Source: an uncultured Hyphomicrobiales bacterium (GTDB lineage Bacteria; Pseudomonadota; Alphaproteobacteria; Rhizobiales; Xanthobacteraceae). From it: a DNA stretch of 64,000 nt. The number at the start of each line of letters is the position of its first letter. Position 1 is the stretch's first letter. Location of the stretch: the NCBI GenBank assembly GCA_903878085.1, contig CAIRGJ010000047.1:96042-160041 (forward strand). Reading direction: 5' to 3'. The notes beneath the pieces were generated by a model, which saw only the letters and a program-made list of their open reading frames with translations, made no database searches and was not told where the DNA came from. The translations under genes were made by a program, and so were the position numbers. Below, one piece after another: positions 43,867 to 52,853 of the stretch.

Positions 43867-44778
43867 ATGGACGCCATCTTTCTCTCTTCCGGCGACGTCA
43901 TCGCCGACCGGCGCTTCGAGTGGGCGCGCGATCTCGCCGACAAGGGCGATCTCGCCGCCGCCGCCGATCTGCTGACGCAGACGCTGGAACTGACGCCCCA
44001 TTATGCCGCGGCCTGGTTCGCGCTCGGCGATGCACGGGAAAAGCTCGGGCAGCGCGACGGCGCCATCGCAGCGTTCGAGCAAGCCAAAGCCGCCGACCCG
44101 GCGGACGCGCATGGCGCCGCGCTGCGGCGGGTGCGGCTCGGCGCAATCGCGGTCGCCATGCCGGAAGGCTATGTCCGCACCCTGTTCGATGGCTATGCCT
44201 CCGGCTTCGATGCCGCGCTCACGCTAGGGCTCGGCTACCGCGCGCCGGAACTGTTGCTGTGCGCCGTGCAAGCCAGCGGCTTAGCCGAGAGGTTCAGCAT
44301 GGCGCTCGATCTCGGCTGCGGTACCGGCCTCGGCGGCGCGGCGTTCCGGCCGTTCTGCGACGTGCTGGTTGGCGTCGATCTGTCGCTGGCGATGCTGGCG
44401 CAGGCGCGCACCAAAAGCCTGTATGACCGCTTGATCGAAGCCGAGGTGGTGGGCTTTCTCGCCGCCGAGGTCGCTGCGCAGGCGCGCTACGATCTTGTGC
44501 TCGCCGCCGACGTCTTCATGTATCTCGACACGCTCGAGCCGGTGCTGAAAGCGGCGGCCGCGGTGCTGGCGCCGGGCGGGCTGGTGGCTTTCAGCGTCGA
44601 AACCCATGACGGCGACGGCGTCATTCTGCGCGACACGTTGCGATACGCCCACGGCGCGGCGCATGTGCGCGCCGCATTGGCGGCGGCGGGCCTCACGCTG
44701 GTCAGCCTCGATGCCGCCGCGACGCGGACGGAGAAGGGGATGCCGGTGCCCGGGCTGATCGTGGTGGCCGCGCCGTGA
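43867..44778 (+). CDS. TPR-containing SAM-dependent methyltransferase
   Basis: 303 residues. The first 90 residues form two to three TPR-like helical pairs (LADKGDLAAAADLLTQTLEL, then YAAAWFALGDAREKLGQRDG). A class I methyltransferase domain follows, with motif I LDLGCGTGLGGAAF (about residues 145-158) and motif II VGVDLSLAML. The hinge ALRRVRLGAIAVAMPEGYVR and FDGYASGFD match a TPR-methyltransferase group in Proteobacteria whose substrates are unknown; the TPR part probably recruits a partner. It is convergent with the TIGR02186 gene 6 bp away. Confidence 0.85.
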   Translation: MDAIFLSSGDVIADRRFEWARDLADKGDLAAAADLLTQTLELTPHYAAAWFALGDAREKLGQRDGAIAAFEQAKAADPADAHGAALRRVRLGAIAVAMPEGYVRTLFDGYASGFDAALTLGLGYRAPELLLCAVQASGLAERFSMALDLGCGTGLGGAAFRPFCDVLVGVDLSLAMLAQARTKSLYDRLIEAEVVGFLAAEVAAQARYDLVLAADVFMYLDTLEPVLKAAAAVLAPGGLVAFSVETHDGDGVILRDTLRYAHGAAHVRAALAAAGLTLVSLDAAATRTEKGMPVPGLIVVAAP

Positions 44779-44784
44779 GCCGCA

Positions 44785-45570
44785 TTAATCCCGCCGAAAC
44801 ACCACGCTGCCGAACCAGCCGATGAGCAGCGCCATCAGCGCGGTGATGAGGCCGTAGAGCAGGCCGTGGTCGTGCGCGGCGTCGGCGACGTATTGCTCAA
44901 TGCCGGTCTTGATTACTTCCAGCGCCGAATTGGCGCTCGAAACCTGCACGCCACGAGCGAACAGCTTGACGTCGATCGCATAGCTTCCGGTCGGCACATT
45001 GGCCGGCAGCGGGATCGCGGCGCGGAACACGGTCGGCGTCAGGAAGGTCACCGCCGTGCTGGCTTCGCGGTAAAGCCCTTGTTGCGTTTCCAGCCGCACG
45101 AAGGCGGCCCGGAACGGATCGTCGCGCGCCGTGTCGCCGAGATCGGAGCCGAACCTTTGCGGCAGCAGGAAGTTGTCGAGCCCGAGTTGCAGCCTGCGCA
45201 ACGCATCCTGGCCCGTGATTTCGGCCACTGGGCGGTTGCTCAAGATCGACAGATAAGACGGCGCGCGCACGAATTCGCGCGAATCGGTATTGATCCAGAC
45301 ACCGAGCACCCGCTCCTTGCGCCGCGTGCGCATGGTTTCGCGCGGGCCGGTCACGGTGACCACCAGATCGTAGGGCGGCCGCAGCGGCGTGCGGGCGTTG
45401 TCGGGCTCGACGGTGCCGAACAGCACCAGGTTCTCGCCGATAAAACTCGAGGTCACGGCGACGCGGTGGTTCGACAGCGACACCACCAGCCGTTCGGCCG
45501 CTGCAGGACCGCAAGACGGAGCCAAAACCGCCAACGCGATCAAAGCTGTGAGCGCGATGCGCCGCATCAC
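44785..45570 (-). CDS. TIGR02186-family membrane-anchored periplasmic protein
   Basis: 261 residues with a signal peptide ending near AAAER (residue 25) and one C-terminal membrane helix (about 235-257) before a short basic tail. The motif RLVVSLSNHRVAVTSSFIGE and LVVTVTGPRETMRTRRKERV match TIGR02186, a Rhizobiales family almost always paired with a TauE-like permease. The 4-bp overlap with that gene (ATGA, 45567-45570) points to a complex. The ligand is unknown; sulfite or another small organic acid is suggested only by the partner. Confidence 0.88.
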   Translation of the reverse strand: MMRRIALTALIALAVLAPSCGPAAAERLVVSLSNHRVAVTSSFIGENLVLFGTVEPDNARTPLRPPYDLVVTVTGPRETMRTRRKERVLGVWINTDSREFVRAPSYLSILSNRPVAEITGQDALRRLQLGLDNFLLPQRFGSDLGDTARDDPFRAAFVRLETQQGLYREASTAVTFLTPTVFRAAIPLPANVPTGSYAIDVKLFARGVQVSSANSALEVIKTGIEQYVADAAHDHGLLYGLITALMALLIGWFGSVVFRRD

Positions 45571-46490
45571 CCGGCCCTCACATGCCGCAGCGAGAACAGG
45601 TCGTCGGGGCTCACCACCAGCTCGTAGGCGAAGCGCAAGCCGACCGCGAACACCAGCAAGCCGAGCAGCAGCCGCAGCCGCTCGCCGCGCATCTTCTGCC
45701 CGGTGCGCACGCCGAATTGCGCGCCGATGACGCCGCCGACCATCAGGATCAGCGCCAACATCGCGTCGACCAGGTGGTTGGTCGCGGCATGCATCACCGT
45801 CGCCGAAGCCATGGTGACCAGCGTCAGCACCATCGAGGTGCCGATCACGGTGGCCGTCGGCACCCGCAGGAAATAGATCAGCATCGGCACCAGCAGGAAG
45901 CCGCCGCCGATGCCCATGATGGCGCCGATGAAGCCGATGATGAAGCCGATCGCCCAGACCGGGATCGCCGACACGTAGATCTTCGAGCGCTTGAAGCGCA
46001 GCTTGAACGGCAGGCCGTGCAGCCAGGTGTGGCTGCCGGGCCGCCGCAAAGTCGCCGGCATGCCCTTGCGCGTGCGCAATTCCGCCCGCACGCTTTCCCA
46101 GATCATCATGCCGCCGACCGCGGTCAGCAGCGTCACGTAGGACAGCCCGATCATCAAATCGAGTTGATCGAGCTCGCGCAATTTGGTGAACAGCCAGACG
46201 CCGACGGCGGTGCCGACGATGCCGGCGCTGAGCAGCATCAGCGCCAGCGCGACGTCGAGTGCACGCTTACGCCAATAACTGATCGCACCGGTGAACGAGG
46301 AGGCGGCGATGTGGCTGGCGACGCTCGCCACCGCGACCGCGGGCGAGATGCCGATGAAGATCAAGAGCGGCGTCATCAGGAAGCCGCCGCCGATGCCGAA
46401 CATGCCGGAGATGAAGCCGACCGCGAGCCCCATCCCCAAGACGAGGAAGATGTTGACGGGCAGATCGGCGATCGGCAGGTAGATTTGCAA
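45567..46490 (-). CDS. TauE/SafE-family anion exporter
   Basis: 307 residues starting at TTG 46490, which gives MQIYLPIADLPVNIFLVLGM, the N terminus seen in homologues; an upstream TTG would add nine unlikely residues. Eight membrane helices contain the repeated family signature GFISGMFGIGGGFLMTPLLI and GAIMGIGGGFLLVPMLIYFL. TauE/SafE proteins move sulfite, sulfoacetate or related anions across the inner membrane. It is upstream of, and overlaps, the TIGR02186 gene. The two form a small operon behind a 220-bp divergent-free gap facing the PodJ-like gene end. Confidence 0.9.
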   Translation of the reverse strand: MQIYLPIADLPVNIFLVLGMGLAVGFISGMFGIGGGFLMTPLLIFIGISPAVAVASVASHIAASSFTGAISYWRKRALDVALALMLLSAGIVGTAVGVWLFTKLRELDQLDLMIGLSYVTLLTAVGGMMIWESVRAELRTRKGMPATLRRPGSHTWLHGLPFKLRFKRSKIYVSAIPVWAIGFIIGFIGAIMGIGGGFLLVPMLIYFLRVPTATVIGTSMVLTLVTMASATVMHAATNHLVDAMLALILMVGGVIGAQFGVRTGQKMRGERLRLLLGLLVFAVGLRFAYELVVSPDDLFSLRHVRAG

Positions 46491-46711
46491 GTGGCGTCGT
46501 CCGGCGTTCGAGGCCAATGGTTCGGGAGGTCGGCCCGCGCTGCCGGCAAATTATGTTACTATGTTAACACCGTCGCGCGGGAAATCGTCAGCGATACTTT
46601 GTGGATATTCGCGCAAAATCTCAGCCGTTGCGACTTTTGCAAACTTAATTTTCGGATCGGGCTTAACGGCGGGCGGCCACAGCGTCCGAGCGGTAAATCC
46701 CGGCCGCGCTG

Positions 46712-49700
46712 TCAGCGCTTTCCGGTCTCCAGTGAGCCGAGCGACATCGGCCCCAGCGGGCGCGGCTTGGTATGTGGCGGCGCTGCGGCGCTGACCCCGT
46801 CCCAGCCGCCGGCGGGTTCCGGCACCGAGGTCGCTTCCGCAGGTTGCGGTTCGATCGCGAAATTCGCCACCGCGCGTTCGGCGCCGGCGCGCGTCTCGGC
46901 GTCCATGTGGCTGGCGATTTCGTCGCGTTTCTTGGCGGATTCCTTGTCGCCTTGCGCGGCGGCCAGCGCGAACCATTGATAGGATTCGACTGTATTCTTT
47001 TCGGTGCCGAGGCCGCGGGCGCACAAGACGCCGAGATTGTACTGGCTATCGGCGATGCCGCGTTGTGCCGCCTTGCGGAACCATTGCGCGGCGCTGGCAT
47101 AGTCCGGCTTGCCCTCGGCGCCTTCGGCATAGAGCACGGCGAGGTTATGCATCGCCTTGCCGTTGCCCTTGGCGGCGGCGGCGAGATAGAGCCGGCGTGC
47201 CATCACCACGTCCTTCTTCACGCCCTGGCCCTTTTCCAGCAGGCTGGCGTATCGGAATTGTGCCGGGGCGATGCCCTTGGCGGCGGCTTTCTCGTACCAG
47301 CGCGCGGCGTCTTCCAGGCTGACCGGAACGCCGCGGCCTTCGGCGAAGCGCAGTGCGATTTCGTAGGCCGCCGCGCCGTCGCCGGCGGTGGCGGCGCTGC
47401 GCAACTTGGTGCCGCCGATGGCGGCCGGCAGGCGATCGCCGCTCGGCGCGGTCGTCGGCAAATTCACCGGCGGGCGCGCAATGCCCGGAAGCGGGATCGC
47501 GCCGGTGACGTCGCTTTTCGAGGCCGCAGGTTGCACGTTCATGGCCGGCGGGCTGAGCAGAGACGGCGTGCTCTGCACCGTCGTTCCGAAATCGCGCGGT
47601 GCGGCGGCGCTTTTGCCGCCCGCCGGAGCCAGCGGCGCCAGGGGCGTCATGTCCGGCAGCTTTGCCGGCGCCAACGGATTGAGCGCCATAGTGACCGGCG
47701 CCCGCGCGTCGGGCGCTGCCGCCTCGGTGCTGCCGGTGGTGTCGTCGGCCGGGGCGGCGGCGGTCTTGACGGCTTCGTCCTTGCCGAATTCGAAATAGTT
47801 GCCGCCGATCTGGATGCCGCCGACCACAATGGCGACGATACTGGCGGCGATGAACAGCGACTTGACCCGCTTCATCATCTTGCCGCGCAGCGACGGCGCC
47901 TCTGGGGCTTCCAGCTCGAGGACGTCGGCCGGCGGCGCGCGCTCGGCATTGGTCTGCAAAGCGGCGTTGGCGGCGCGGCGCGCGGCGGCGATGAAACCTG
48001 ACTTGCCGCCGGCGGACGACGCGCTGCCGGGGCCTGCGCCGCCCAGCGCTGCCTCGGAGGCGGCGATGCGCGCGCCTGGATTGGCGCGGAATTTCGGTGG
48101 GCCCGAGCCCGGTTCGAGCGGTTGATCGGGCGGCAAATCGGGATTGATCGGCAGGTTGCCGGCCGGCGGCAGGCGCTTGGGCGCAGGCGCTTGGGCCGGC
48201 TGGGGCTGCCGCACCGGCTGCGGCGCAAGCTGCTGAACTGGTTGCGGAACGTGCTGCTGGACCTGAGGCGCGACGGTGGGCTGCGGTTGCGGTGCGACGG
48301 CCACCGGCGGACGCGATGCCGGCTGCGGCTCGACGACCACGCGGGCCGCGACCTTGCCGATCGGCTTGCGCGCCTCGGCGAATTCTTCGTCGCTGACCGG
48401 CCGCTTGCGGGCTTCGCCGCTGCGCATGCCGTTTTCGATCATCGCCAGGCGGTCGACGACATGGCCGAGCGTGCCGTTGACGGCTTCGAGGGCGTCCTGG
48501 GTGCGCGCGATGTCGTGCTTGAGGTCAACGACGGCTGGCGAATTGTCGGCGCGGATCGCGCCGCTGTCTTTGTTGGCCCGCATCTCTTCGATGTGGACCA
48601 GGAGATCGGCGAGGCCGCGCTCGATCGCTTCGAGATGGCCGAGGCGCGAATCCGATGCGTCGAGCCGTTTCACCAGCGAGACGATCTGGTCTTCGAGGTG
48701 CTGCGAGGCGATATTGTCGCCGCGCGACTGCTGGATCAGCTCGATCTTGTCGGACAGCGAATGCACCAGCGATTCCAGCATCGGCGGCACGTTGCCGCCG
48801 CTCTGCGAGCGCTCGGCCAGCGCGTCGGCCAGCGCGGAAATGCGGTGTTCGAGATTGTTGAGCGCGTCGCTGCCGGTCGCGGCCGCGGCCAGATGCTCGA
48901 CCCGCCCGGCAAGCGATTCCACCTGCTGCGCAAGTCCGCTCACCGCTTCGGTCGAGGCCACATGGCTCGCCATGTCGCGCAGCGTGGTGATGGCGTGCTC
49001 GAGCTGATGCAGTTGCTCGGGATCTTTCTGCGCCACGATCAGATCGATCTTGTGCGCCAGACCGGCGACCGCTTCGTTGAAGCCGACCAGATTTTCCGCC
49101 GGCGTCAGGCCGCGCAATGCGTCGCGCACTTCGGCGAGGCCATGCTCCACGCCCGCCAGCGCGCCGCCATCGACGCCGGCAAGGTTACCAGTTTGGCGGC
49201 CTTCGGCGATGCGCTGGTTCAGGCCCTGAATCTGCCGCTCGATGGTATCGATCGCCTGGCGCGGCATGGCGTCGGTAAGCGCCCGGCTGATATCGCCGAG
49301 CTCGCCGCGCAGCGCGTTGATTGCTTCCTCGACGCCCGGCTTGTGCAGGGTCTCGATCTGGTTGGTGATTCGGCGGAGTTGATCCTCGAGGCCCGACAGA
49401 TCCTGCGTCGGCATCGGCATCAACGCCGGCGAGGGCTGCGGCGCTGGGACTGGCGCAGTCTGCTGGCATTGCGGCGCCGGCTGACCCTGCAGCTGACCAT
49501 TCAATGCACGCTGGCGCGCGGCGATTTCGGCGACCGCCATATCGAGCGCCGGCGGCATTCGGACGCTCGGCACAGGTGGCAGATGCTGCGGCACATAAGA
49601 CTGCATGGCCGGCTGCAACGGCGGCGCGTTGACCGGGCGCGTTGAATTGACGAACTGGTCGAGCCGGCGGTCGAGACGGTTGATCAGTTCGGCGATCTGG

Positions 49701-50002
49701 CCGCTGTCGTCGCGGCTTTGCTCGTTACGCGCGTCCTTGGGCGCATAGGCGGCGGGGCCGGCGCGGGTGAACTGCTCGATGCGCCGCGTCAGATCGTCGA
49801 GGCGTTGATTGACCGTGGAGAGTTCGTGGCTGTCGACGACTTCGTCATCGTCGTAATCGGATGTGTCTTCGGCGGCCTGATGGAGAATGACATTGTTGAG
49901 CCATTCGCCCAAAGACATGCCGGACCGGCGCGCCGCTTCCCTTGCGGTCTCGCGCGCTTCCGGCCGTATGCCTTTGACACTCCACGGGACGCCGAATTTC
50001 AT
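46712..50002 (-). CDS. podJ: PodJ-like polarity protein: coiled coil, one membrane helix, Sel1 repeats
   Basis: 1096 residues from ATG at 50002. The N terminus, MKFGVPWSVKGIRPEARETA, then ARRSGMSLGEWLNNVI, is the hallmark of alphaproteobacterial PodJ-type localisation factors. A long coiled-coil region (about 60-560) and a proline- and glutamine-rich linker (about 580-680) lead to one membrane helix (about 745-768, LFIAASIVAIVVGGI). The periplasmic part ends in three to four Sel1-like repeats (about 900-1050, e.g. YASLLEKGQGVKKD). PodJ organises the new cell pole before division. Upstream DNA carries CtrA-type half-sites and a full CtrA box. Confidence 0.85.
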   Translation of the reverse strand: MKFGVPWSVKGIRPEARETAREAARRSGMSLGEWLNNVILHQAAEDTSDYDDDEVVDSHELSTVNQRLDDLTRRIEQFTRAGPAAYAPKDARNEQSRDDSGQIAELINRLDRRLDQFVNSTRPVNAPPLQPAMQSYVPQHLPPVPSVRMPPALDMAVAEIAARQRALNGQLQGQPAPQCQQTAPVPAPQPSPALMPMPTQDLSGLEDQLRRITNQIETLHKPGVEEAINALRGELGDISRALTDAMPRQAIDTIERQIQGLNQRIAEGRQTGNLAGVDGGALAGVEHGLAEVRDALRGLTPAENLVGFNEAVAGLAHKIDLIVAQKDPEQLHQLEHAITTLRDMASHVASTEAVSGLAQQVESLAGRVEHLAAAATGSDALNNLEHRISALADALAERSQSGGNVPPMLESLVHSLSDKIELIQQSRGDNIASQHLEDQIVSLVKRLDASDSRLGHLEAIERGLADLLVHIEEMRANKDSGAIRADNSPAVVDLKHDIARTQDALEAVNGTLGHVVDRLAMIENGMRSGEARKRPVSDEEFAEARKPIGKVAARVVVEPQPASRPPVAVAPQPQPTVAPQVQQHVPQPVQQLAPQPVRQPQPAQAPAPKRLPPAGNLPINPDLPPDQPLEPGSGPPKFRANPGARIAASEAALGGAGPGSASSAGGKSGFIAAARRAANAALQTNAERAPPADVLELEAPEAPSLRGKMMKRVKSLFIAASIVAIVVGGIQIGGNYFEFGKDEAVKTAAAPADDTTGSTEAAAPDARAPVTMALNPLAPAKLPDMTPLAPLAPAGGKSAAAPRDFGTTVQSTPSLLSPPAMNVQPAASKSDVTGAIPLPGIARPPVNLPTTAPSGDRLPAAIGGTKLRSAATAGDGAAAYEIALRFAEGRGVPVSLEDAARWYEKAAAKGIAPAQFRYASLLEKGQGVKKDVVMARRLYLAAAAKGNGKAMHNLAVLYAEGAEGKPDYASAAQWFRKAAQRGIADSQYNLGVLCARGLGTEKNTVESYQWFALAAAQGDKESAKKRDEIASHMDAETRAGAERAVANFAIEPQPAEATSVPEPAGGWDGVSAAAPPHTKPRPLGPMSLGSLETGKR

Positions 50003-50346
50003 GCTCACCCACATTCGAGGTGGAGGGGCAAAGAGCCGTCATCGACTCTCGTGGAACCGGCGCTTCGTTAAGGGCAGGTGGATACGGGCGCGGTTCTCAG
50101 TCCACGCACCGACTTTTTAACGTTTGCGGTAAACAGGCCGTTAACGTTTGGCCGAAGTGCCGGATTTTACCGGGAATTTCCTCGCGGCCGGGCTTTAACG
50201 CGGCTGTAAGCGGGCTGCGTCATTCTCAACCCTTGTTACGGGGGAAACGGCGCCCGATCTTAAATCGGTCGCAACCGGCCATTAGTTAACCAATCGTTAA
50301 CGGCGCTCGCCTCCTGCGAGCCGCCAGGCCGGAAAAGGGGGAAGCT
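50003..50346. promoter_or_regulatory. Divergent intergenic region with TTAACGTTTG repeats
   Basis: The 344-bp gap separates the leftward PodJ-like gene from a rightward acyl-CoA dehydrogenase gene. It holds two TTAACGTTTG words about 24 bp apart (near 50117 and 50141) and a full TTAA-N7-TTAA site at 50286-50300. No small gene is convincing here. Confidence 0.5.
50286..50300. promoter_or_regulatory. CtrA-type box (TTAA-N7-TTAA)
   Basis: TTAACCAATCGTTAA matches the CtrA consensus exactly, with a following C. It lies 46 bp before the acyl-CoA dehydrogenase start and 284 bp upstream of the PodJ-like gene. CtrA is the cell-cycle regulator of Alphaproteobacteria; which of the two genes it controls is not settled by position alone. 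Confidence 0.55.
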
Positions 50347-52134
50347 ATGCCGACATATAAAGCGCCAGTGGACGAGACGTTGTTTCTGCTCAACGACGTC
50401 CTGCATCTCGACCGCTACGGCAACCTGCCGGGCTTTGCCGACGCCTCGCCCGACGTGATCGAAGCGATCCTGAGCGAAGCCGCCAAGTTCAGCGAAGAGG
50501 TGCTCACCCCGCTCAACCGCGTCGGCGACAAGGAAGGCTGCACCCGCCATCCCGACGGTTCGGTCACGACGCCGACCGGCTTCAAGGCCGCCTACAAACA
50601 GATCATCGACGGCGGCTGGATCGGCATTTCGGTGCCGGCCGAATATGGCGGCCAGGACCTGCCGGCGACGATCACCGTCGCGGTCAATGAATTGCTGTGT
50701 TCGGCCAACATGGCTTTCGCCATGTATCCGGGGCTGACCCAGGGCGCCATCGCCGCGCTGCTGATCCACGCGTCGCAGGAATTGAAAACCAAATATTTGC
50801 CGAAGATGGTCGAAGGTGTCTGGACCGGCACCATGAACCTGACCGAGCCGCATTGCGGCACCGATTTGGGCCAATTGCGCACCAAGGCGGTCAAGCAGAG
50901 CGACGGCAGCTACAAGATCAGCGGCACCAAGATTTTCATCTCGGCCGGCGAACACGACATGTCGGACAACATCATCCATCTGGTGCTGGCGCGCATCGAG
51001 GGCGCCCCGGCCGGCACCAAGGGGATCTCGCTCTTCGTCGTTCCCAAATTCATGGTCAAGGACGACGGCTCCCTAGGCGCGCGCAACGGCGTGTCGTGCG
51101 GCTCGATCGAAGAGAAGATGGGCATCCACGGCAATTCCACTTGCGTGATGAATTACGACGGCGCCACCGGCTGGCTGGTCGGCGAGGAAAACCGCGGCCT
51201 GCCCGCGATGTTCACGATGATGAACGAGGCGCGGCTGGGTGTCGGCGTGCAGGGCCTGGCGCAATCCGAGGTCGCCTATCAGAACGCCGCGATCTACGCC
51301 AAGGAGCGCCTGCAGGGCCGCGCCATTTCCGGCACCAAGTTTCCCGACAAGGCCGCCGACCCGATCATCGTGCATCCGGACGTGCGCCGCACCTTGCTGA
51401 CGATCCGCGCCTTCAACGAGGCGGCGCGTGCGCTGATATTGTGGACCGCGCTCAAGGGCGACATCGCGCATCGCTCGCAGGACGAAAAAGAACGCCAGAG
51501 CGCCGACGATTTCATGGGCCTGTTGACGCCGGTGGTGAAAGGCGTGTGCACCGACACAGGTTTTGCCAACACCGTGATGGCGCAGCAGATGTTCGGCGGC
51601 CACGGCTACATCGCCGAGCACGGCATGGAGCAGTTCGTGCGCGATGCCCGTATTGCTCAAATTTATGAAGGGGCCAACGGCATCCAGGCGCTCGATCTGG
51701 TCGGCCGCAAGCTCGGCAAGGACGGCGGCCGCGCGCTGATGGCCTTCATCGGCGAGGTCACCGGCTACATCAAGGAAAAATCCGCCGACGAAAAGCTCAA
51801 AGGCCTGGTGACGCCGCTCGGCGCGGCCCTCGGTCATCTGCAGCAGGCCTCCATGTGGTTCATGCAGAACGCCATGGCCAAGCCCGACAATGCCGGCGCC
51901 GGCGCCACCGACTACATGCACATGTTCGGTCTGGTCGCGCTCGGCTACATGTGGTGCCGGATCGCGGACGCGGCCAACGCCAAGCTCGGCAACGGCGCCG
52001 ACCCTCGCTTTGCCGCCAAGCTGGTCACGGCCAAATTCTTCATGGAGCGCATGCTGCCGGAAACCGCCACGCACCTGGTGCGCATCCAGTCCGGCGCGGG
52101 CTCGATCATGGAATTGCCGGCGGAGGCGTTTTAG
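50347..52134 (+). CDS. Acyl-CoA dehydrogenase, long DmdC-like subfamily
   Basis: 595 residues with GGGGGAAG-like purines before the ATG. The flavin dehydrogenase core shows [36 protein letters not shown] and [20 protein letters not shown], and a C-terminal extension of about 170 residues extends beyond ordinary FadE enzymes. This architecture is shared with 3-methylmercaptopropionyl-CoA dehydrogenase (DmdC) and related long acyl-CoA dehydrogenases, so the substrate could be a fatty acyl-CoA or a sulfur-containing one. It begins the 50-60 kb beta-oxidation block. Confidence 0.88.
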   Translation: MPTYKAPVDETLFLLNDVLHLDRYGNLPGFADASPDVIEAILSEAAKFSEEVLTPLNRVGDKEGCTRHPDGSVTTPTGFKAAYKQIIDGGWIGISVPAEYGGQDLPATITVAVNELLCSANMAFAMYPGLTQGAIAALLIHASQELKTKYLPKMVEGVWTGTMNLTEPHCGTDLGQLRTKAVKQSDGSYKISGTKIFISAGEHDMSDNIIHLVLARIEGAPAGTKGISLFVVPKFMVKDDGSLGARNGVSCGSIEEKMGIHGNSTCVMNYDGATGWLVGEENRGLPAMFTMMNEARLGVGVQGLAQSEVAYQNAAIYAKERLQGRAISGTKFPDKAADPIIVHPDVRRTLLTIRAFNEAARALILWTALKGDIAHRSQDEKERQSADDFMGLLTPVVKGVCTDTGFANTVMAQQMFGGHGYIAEHGMEQFVRDARIAQIYEGANGIQALDLVGRKLGKDGGRALMAFIGEVTGYIKEKSADEKLKGLVTPLGAALGHLQQASMWFMQNAMAKPDNAGAGATDYMHMFGLVALGYMWCRIADAANAKLGNGADPRFAAKLVTAKFFMERMLPETATHLVRIQSGAGSIMELPAEAF

Positions 52135-52142
52135 CGCGGCCT

Positions 52143-52703
52143 TTACGCCGCGGGCCGCGCTTCGATCATGGCGCAGACTCTCAACGTCGCCGCGCCATGT
52201 TGCAGCTTGATCAAGGCGGCGTTGTCGTAGGCGCCGTCTTCGCAGATGAACTCAAACGAGGATAAAATCCGTTCTACGGTTTGGCCGTCGCCGCTGAACG
52301 GCAAGATCAGCCGCTCGAAATGGATGACTCGTCCGTTTTTGTCGTTCACGTCGCAGATCGTATAAACCGGTTGGCCGGTGCTGTAGGCCCGGTAGTACGG
52401 CATCAAACCGGTCTGGTGGCGTTCGCGCGGGATGACGTCGTCCAAAAAACGGCCCCGGCAATCCGGCTCGCCGTAGACTTTGGCGATGCCCGATCCGTGC
52501 AGACGTATGAGAAAGCGCACCGCGTCGCCGCGGCCGCTCACATCCAGAAAGCTCAAATTTTCCGCGACCCGCGTCAGGCTTTCAGGTTCGACCGCTTGCC
52601 ACAGCGGTATGCTGCCATTGCTCTGGTGCCGCTTCCAGAATTTGAGCAACCACCGCTGATTGATGGCCCGGACAATGCCCGGCTGCGCGATTGCGAAATC
52701 CAT
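52143..52703 (-). CDS. PAS-domain protein (PAS_5 type)
   Basis: 186 residues from ATG at 52703, with GGAGGCG upstream; a longer frame to 52787 has no ribosome site. It is a single PAS-like domain of the Rhizobiales PF07310 type: FWKRHQSNGSIPLWQAVEPE, then FLIRLHGSGIAKVYGEPDCR, TGQPVYTICDVNDKNGRVIH and LILPFSGDGQTVERIL. There is no output domain, DNA-binding segment or membrane helix, so it probably acts as a small-molecule sensor that binds a partner. It converges on the acyl-CoA dehydrogenase gene 8 bp away. Confidence 0.82.
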   Translation of the reverse strand: MDFAIAQPGIVRAINQRWLLKFWKRHQSNGSIPLWQAVEPESLTRVAENLSFLDVSGRGDAVRFLIRLHGSGIAKVYGEPDCRGRFLDDVIPRERHQTGLMPYYRAYSTGQPVYTICDVNDKNGRVIHFERLILPFSGDGQTVERILSSFEFICEDGAYDNAALIKLQHGAATLRVCAMIEARPAA

Positions 52704-52853
52704 TGCAGCGCCTCCGCTCCTGTGCCGACGGGCAAGGTTTTTCTGTCTCGCGCCGCATTTGTCAAATGACAAGAACGAGAGTGCCAACGTTTTATTCCCG
52801 CACGCCGCATCGTGGTACAGTATTGGTGCGCAAGCCGGGCGGGCGCGGCGGAT

